A stretch of DNA of 32,688 nucleotides, taken from positions 1 to 32,688 of the forward strand of contig DATHVR010000106.1 in assembly GCA_035461175.1 (NCBI GenBank), read 5' to 3'. The notes below the pieces were generated by a model, which was not told the DNA's origin, did no database searches, and was given only the letters and a program-made list of their open reading frames with translations. Shown piece by piece: positions 29,844 through 32,688 of this stretch. Position 1 is the stretch's first letter, and the number at the start of each line of letters is the position of its first letter. Both the position numbers and the translations under genes were made by a program. The stretch comes from DATHVR01 sp035461175. Its GTDB lineage: Bacteria > Actinomycetota > Acidimicrobiia > Spongiisociales > ZC4RG35.

Positions 29844-30230
29844 TCAGGTACCCCAGCCCGGGGGAGGAGAGTGGGTGCCCTGCTCGAAGTTCCAGTACTC
29901 GCGCAGACGCCGGCACCGCCCGTCGGAGGCGAATTCGAGGAGGAGGCACCCGGCCAGAGTCACCGGGTCGCCCTCGACGGCCATGTTGGTCCAGAACTCC
30001 ACTGCCACCCGGTCGCCCTCGACTAAGGGTTGGCCCATCTGCACCGACACGTCGATCTGGGCGGAGGTCACGCCCGCCCAGTAGGCGGTCACGCCTTCTC
30101 GACCCTCATGGGGGTCCTCATAGATGTTCGAGCGATACCAGGCGTCCTCGGTGAACAGGGAGGCGGCAGCTTCGGGATCTCGATCCTCCCAGGCCTGCCG
30201 GTAGGCATCGATCCACTCGGTCACGGTCAT
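29844..30230 (-). CDS. NTF2-like / SnoaL-type protein
   Basis: 128-residue alpha+beta barrel protein. VTEWIDAYRQAWEDRDPEAAASLFTEDAWY, then GREGVTAYWAG, and EGDRVAVEFWTNMAVEGDPVTLAGCLLLEF are the standard NTF2-like/SnoaL_2 pattern (cone-shaped pocket). Members include polyketide cyclases, ketosteroid isomerases and non-enzymatic binders, so the role is open. AAGGAGGT 4 nt before ATG 30230 is one of the strongest ribosome binding sites in the window, and fixes the start. It ends 23 nt upstream of rnpB, whose promoter lies in that gap. Confidence 0.88.
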   Translation of the reverse strand: MTVTEWIDAYRQAWEDRDPEAAASLFTEDAWYRSNIYEDPHEGREGVTAYWAGVTSAQIDVSVQMGQPLVEGDRVAVEFWTNMAVEGDPVTLAGCLLLEFASDGRCRRLREYWNFEQGTHSPPPGWGT

Positions 30231-30234
30231 GAAT

Positions 30235-30242
30235 ACCTCCTT
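30235..30242 (-). promoter_or_regulatory. Near-perfect Shine-Dalgarno AAGGAGGT
   Basis: AAGGAGGT is followed by ATTC and ATG 30230. It contrasts with the many start codons in this window that have no ribosome site. Confidence 0.85.
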
Positions 30243-30296
30243 GAAGTTGCGGGCAGGCTATCGCAACCGGTCCGGGCTCGGCGGCTGGTCGGAAGA

Positions 30297-30671
30297 TCAA
30301 AACCGCACCGAGTTGCGGCCGGCGAGGTGGCCGGCGACGCCGCCCATGGCTATGGCCATGAGGGCCAGCAGGAGTACCTCCCCGGTCGGGGCGGGACTGC
30401 CTCCCAGGCGAGCCGTCACCACCACGACGAGGGCGATGCCCATGGCGGCGAGGGCGCCGTGGAACCATGCACGGATCGGGGCGCGGCGACCGGCCAGCCA
30501 GCCGGCGAGCAGGAATCCACCGACGGTGCCGAACGAAGTGGCGACTCCGGCGGCGTCGTCGACGCCGCCGGCGGAGAGGATGAGCCAGATCAGGATGGCG
30601 AGGAGGGCAATGCCCAAGACACCGAGTCCGAACCCGACCAGGACCGCTCTCCATCTGACCGCCGCGAGCAC
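30297..30671 (-). CDS. TIGR04086-like small membrane protein
   Basis: 124 residues with four membrane helices (AVLVGFGLGVLGIALLAILI, VATSFGTVGGFLLAGWLAG, WFHGALAAMGIALVVVVTA, VLLLALMAIAMGGVAGHLAG). The helix pairs with G-x-x-G-G and the final MGGVAGHLAG recall TIGR04086/YrzE-type proteins of Gram-positives, function unknown. GTG 30671 has AGGAG 6 nt upstream. Divergent from the aquaporin gene with 77 bp between. Confidence 0.7.
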   Translation of the reverse strand: MLAAVRWRAVLVGFGLGVLGIALLAILIWLILSAGGVDDAAGVATSFGTVGGFLLAGWLAGRRAPIRAWFHGALAAMGIALVVVVTARLGGSPAPTGEVLLLALMAIAMGGVAGHLAGRNSVRF

Positions 30672-30748
30672 CCACTTCTCCTTTGCCGCCCCGGAGCGAG
30701 ACCCCGACTGTAGATTCAGGTGGGCCTGAGACCTACCCGAGGAGCATC

Positions 30749-31510
30749 GTGGCTGTCAACAAGTACCTGGCGGAGCTGGTGGGGACGTTCCTGTTCCTGT
30801 CGATCGCCTTCATGTCGGTGATCGGAGCCAACGCCATCGGCGCCCCACCGATCCTGATCGCGCCGTTCGGGTTCGGACTCGGACTCCTCGCCGCCATCTA
30901 CGCGGTGGGCCACGTTTCCGGCGGTCACTTCAATCCGGCGGTGACGCTGGCGATGTTCCTCGACCGGAGGACGTCGGCGGCCGACCTGGTCGGCTACTGG
31001 TTGGCGCAATTCGTGGGCGCCCTCCTCTCGTCGCTGGCTTTCCTTCTCGTCACGAACCAGGAGGTGGTGGCGGCCACGGCCAACGTGGACCGGGACACCG
31101 GGATCTCGATCATGGTGGAGCTGGTCCTCACGGTCGCGTTCGTGCTGGTGATGCTCGCCTCGACCCGCACCTCGCCGGCGACAGCCGGGATGGCGATTTC
31201 GCTGACGCTGGCCGGAGTCCATTTTGCCGGGATCCCCTTCACGGGCACTTCGGTCAATCCGGCCCGTTCCTTCGCTCCGGCGGTGGTGGGAGGGACCATG
31301 GGCGATCTGTGGTTGTTCCTGGTCGTTCCGCTGGTGGGGGCGGCGGTGGCGTGGGGTCTGTGGCAGCTGTTCCAACCGGGTGCCGAGGAAGTCACTCTCG
31401 ATATCGAGGTGGAGGAAGCCGAAGGGCCGAGCGAGCCGTCTTCTCTGCCCGAACCCGGTTCCAGCCCGGCCGGTACCGGTCCTGAGGGGGAGACGCACCC
31501 GCACCCCTAG
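30749..31510 (+). CDS. Aquaporin family channel (MIP)
   Basis: 253-residue major intrinsic protein. The two half-helix signatures are intact: SGGHFNPAVTLA (NPA at 62-64) and GTSVNPARSFAPA (NPA at 170-172, followed by the selectivity-filter Arg173). Six membrane helices are visible. It conducts water or small neutral solutes; the lack of a Gly-Leu-type glycerol filter cannot be judged by eye. GTG 30749 follows GAGGAG with 4 nt spacing. Unusual is the C-terminal tail from about residue 208, roughly 45 residues of acidic, Pro- and Ser-rich sequence (EEVTLDIEVEEAEGPSEPSS), likely disordered. It ends 11 nt before trpD. Confidence 0.92.
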   Translation: MAVNKYLAELVGTFLFLSIAFMSVIGANAIGAPPILIAPFGFGLGLLAAIYAVGHVSGGHFNPAVTLAMFLDRRTSAADLVGYWLAQFVGALLSSLAFLLVTNQEVVAATANVDRDTGISIMVELVLTVAFVLVMLASTRTSPATAGMAISLTLAGVHFAGIPFTGTSVNPARSFAPAVVGGTMGDLWLFLVVPLVGAAVAWGLWQLFQPGAEEVTLDIEVEEAEGPSEPSSLPEPGSSPAGTGPEGETHPHP

Positions 31511-31513
31511 ACT
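31508..31513 (+). promoter_or_regulatory. -10-like hexamer TAGACT, 8 nt before trpD
   Basis: TAGACT overlaps the aquaporin stop codon and is 8 nt before ATG 31522, with no ribosome binding site between. Confidence 0.35.
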
Positions 31514-31521
31514 CGCCGTCC

Positions 31522-32547
31522 ATGGATTGGAGCGGCCTCCTCGACCACCTGACAGCCGGACGGGACCTGACCCGACGCCAGGCGCGCGACGCCATGGACG
31601 AGATCATGTCGGGCCACGCCGACGCCGCCCAGGTGGCCGCCTTCGTGATCGCCCTACGTATGAAGGGCGAAACGGTCGAGGAGATGGCCGGACTGGTCGA
31701 GGCGATGCGAGCGGCGGCGGTTCCGGTCACCGTGGAGGATCATCCGCACCTGGTCGACATCGTGGGAACGGGTGGAGACCGATCCCACACGTTCAACATC
31801 TCCACGACGGCGGCCATCGTGGCGGCGGGAGCGGGAGCCACCGTGGCCAAGCACGGGGGGCGGGCCGCCTCCAGCAAGTGCGGTTCGGCCGACGTTCTCG
31901 AGGGCCTGGGGGTCGTGATCGATCTCGCTCCCGAGGCGATGGCCACCCTGGTGGCGGAGGAACGGTTCGGCTTCTTCTTCGCTCCCCGCTACCACCCGGC
32001 CATGCGCCATGCCGCACCGGTGCGAACGGCTCTCGGGATCCCCACCATCTTCAACGTCCTCGGACCACTGGCCAACCCGGCCGGTGTCAGGCGCTACGCC
32101 CTCGGCGTGGCCGACCAGGTCATGGGTGAGAAGATGATCCGGGTCCTGTCGTCGCTGGGCGCCGAGTCGGCCTTCGTCGTCCACGGCGAGGACGGTCTCG
32201 ACGAGGTCACCACCACCGGGCCGACCTACATCCTTCGCCTTCGCGACGGAGAGATCACCCACGCCGAGTTCACCCCCGAGGATTTCGGAGTGGAACGAGC
32301 CCGGGCCACCGATCTGCTCGGCGGCTCGGTGGAGGAGAACGTGGCCATTCTGCGGGGCATCCTCGCCGGCGAACCGGGTCCCCGTCGGGACGCCACCCTG
32401 GTCAATGCCTCGGTAGGCATCGTCGCCGCCGGGGTGGCGGAGGGGTTCGTACAGGGGGTCGAGGCCGCCCGCGAATCGATCGACTCGGGCGCCGCCGCCC
32501 AGGTTCTCGCCCGGGTGGTGGAACGCAGTCAGACTCTGGCCGGCTGA
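31522..32547 (+). CDS. trpD: Anthranilate phosphoribosyltransferase TrpD
   Basis: 341-residue enzyme of tryptophan synthesis that joins anthranilate and PRPP to give phosphoribosyl-anthranilate. PRPP/metal-binding GTGGD is in DIVGTGGDRSHTFNIST near residue 80. VAKHGGRAASSKCGSADVLE, FFFAPRYHPAMRHAAPVRTALG and FNVLGPLANPA are the expected anthranilate- and PRPP-contact regions, and GEDGLDEVTTTGPT the second metal site. Length and order match the family. It stands alone here; other trp genes are not nearby. No Shine-Dalgarno sequence precedes the ATG. Confidence 0.95.
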   Translation: MDWSGLLDHLTAGRDLTRRQARDAMDEIMSGHADAAQVAAFVIALRMKGETVEEMAGLVEAMRAAAVPVTVEDHPHLVDIVGTGGDRSHTFNISTTAAIVAAGAGATVAKHGGRAASSKCGSADVLEGLGVVIDLAPEAMATLVAEERFGFFFAPRYHPAMRHAAPVRTALGIPTIFNVLGPLANPAGVRRYALGVADQVMGEKMIRVLSSLGAESAFVVHGEDGLDEVTTTGPTYILRLRDGEITHAEFTPEDFGVERARATDLLGGSVEENVAILRGILAGEPGPRRDATLVNASVGIVAAGVAEGFVQGVEAARESIDSGAAAQVLARVVERSQTLAG

Positions 32548-32560
32548 CCCAACCCCGTTT

Positions 32561-32588
32561 TCGCGACAGATTGCGCGCCATGGCGCGC
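32561..32588. repeat. Palindromic element, copy 2, truncated at an IS end
   Basis: TCGCGACAGATTGCGCGC followed by CATGGCGCGC matches the 5209-5250 palindrome (opposite orientation) for its first arm, loop and six bases of the second arm. The next bases should be AATCTGTCGCGA but are TGTTGACTTT. The break coincides with the start of a probable insertion sequence. Confidence 0.7.
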
Positions 32589-32688
32589 TGTTGACTTTCT
32601 GGTGATCGCTGACAGGTATGTGGCGGGACATCGCTGACACTGTTGGTCATCTCGTCTGTTGGAGGTGTGATGGCCGGGAAGGTGACGG
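32589..32688 (+). mobile_element. Left end of a probable IS481-type insertion sequence (window edge)
   Basis: From the breakpoint the sequence reads TGTTGACTTTCTGGTGATCG, with the motif ATCGCTGACA at 32604 and again at 32630. This resembles the terminal region of IS481-family elements from actinobacteria, whose ends begin TGT and carry repeated GCTGACA-type motifs. A small ORF with a strong ribosome site starts at 32670. Only 100 bp are visible, so family assignment is from memory of similar ends and needs the flanking sequence. Confidence 0.5.
32670..32688 (+). CDS. Possible transposase, first six codons (cut by window edge)
   Basis: ATG 32670 is preceded by GGAGG with a 4-nt spacer and reads MAGKVT before the window ends. 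Its place about 80 bp inside the IS-like end is where a transposase should begin. No domain is visible. Confidence 0.4.

Overview
The window is about 32.7 kb of very GC-rich DNA packed with short operons on both strands. Several features point to a high-GC actinobacterium: the DUF3090 / histidine-phosphatase pair (relatives of Rv2134c and Rv2135c), an F420-type luciferase-like oxidoreductase, a type A RNase P RNA, and many starts that look leaderless. The S-layer homology repeats, with their ITKGC-PPAN-CPDDPVTRGQ wording, resemble those of the class Acidimicrobiia. The class assignment is inference; no rRNA or ribosomal protein gene is present to settle it.

Layout. 1-2.1 kb: a minus-strand operon (histidine phosphatase, DUF3090 protein, start of a TetR regulator) diverges from lgt. 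2.2-5.0 kb: otsA-otsB-SRAP operon (trehalose synthesis plus an abasic-site DNA-protein crosslinking protein). 5.0-5.57 kb: a gene-free stretch rich in DNA/RNA secondary structure, with a perfect 19-bp palindrome, two mutually exclusive hairpins, and a 130-nt three-way-junction structure with its own promoter-like sequence. 5.6-13.7 kb: minus-strand operons for a tandem Usp protein and TerC, a flavoprotein disulfide-reductase relative and a frameshifted thioesterase, a CPA1 antiporter and DUF1992, and MarR with a DHA2 drug exporter. 13.7-19 kb: a small lipoprotein, a membrane-anchored alpha/beta hydrolase, a broken SLH/beta-helix surface protein, and a PLDc_N/ABC ATPase/ABC permease operon. 19-26.3 kb: archease-rtcB (RNA repair), DUF1801, a DUF305-like membrane protein, a broken MFS transporter with a tiny Cys-rich ORF, a zinc-ribbon protein, OsmC, and an arsR-permease-thioredoxin operon. 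26.4-32.7 kb: an LLM oxidoreductase, acetyltransferase, cupin, membrane protein, integrase remnant, rnpB, NTF2-like protein, membrane protein, aquaporin, trpD, and the left end of a probable IS481-type element.

Across the window, adjacent genes often overlap as ATGA, GTGA or TGATG, implying translational coupling. Many first genes lack a convincing Shine-Dalgarno sequence and instead have a TANNNT hexamer 6-8 nt before the start codon, as expected for leaderless mRNAs. Six frameshifts in three genes all have the same sign (one base missing), so base-calling errors must be considered beside true pseudogenes.

For novelty, the strongest candidates are the structured region at 5.2-5.55 kb, the palindromic element that recurs at 32.56 kb where it appears to be split by the IS, and the integrase remnant beside rnpB whose catalytic tyrosine codon is a stop. 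I saw no CRISPR array, tRNA, rRNA or complete phage module.
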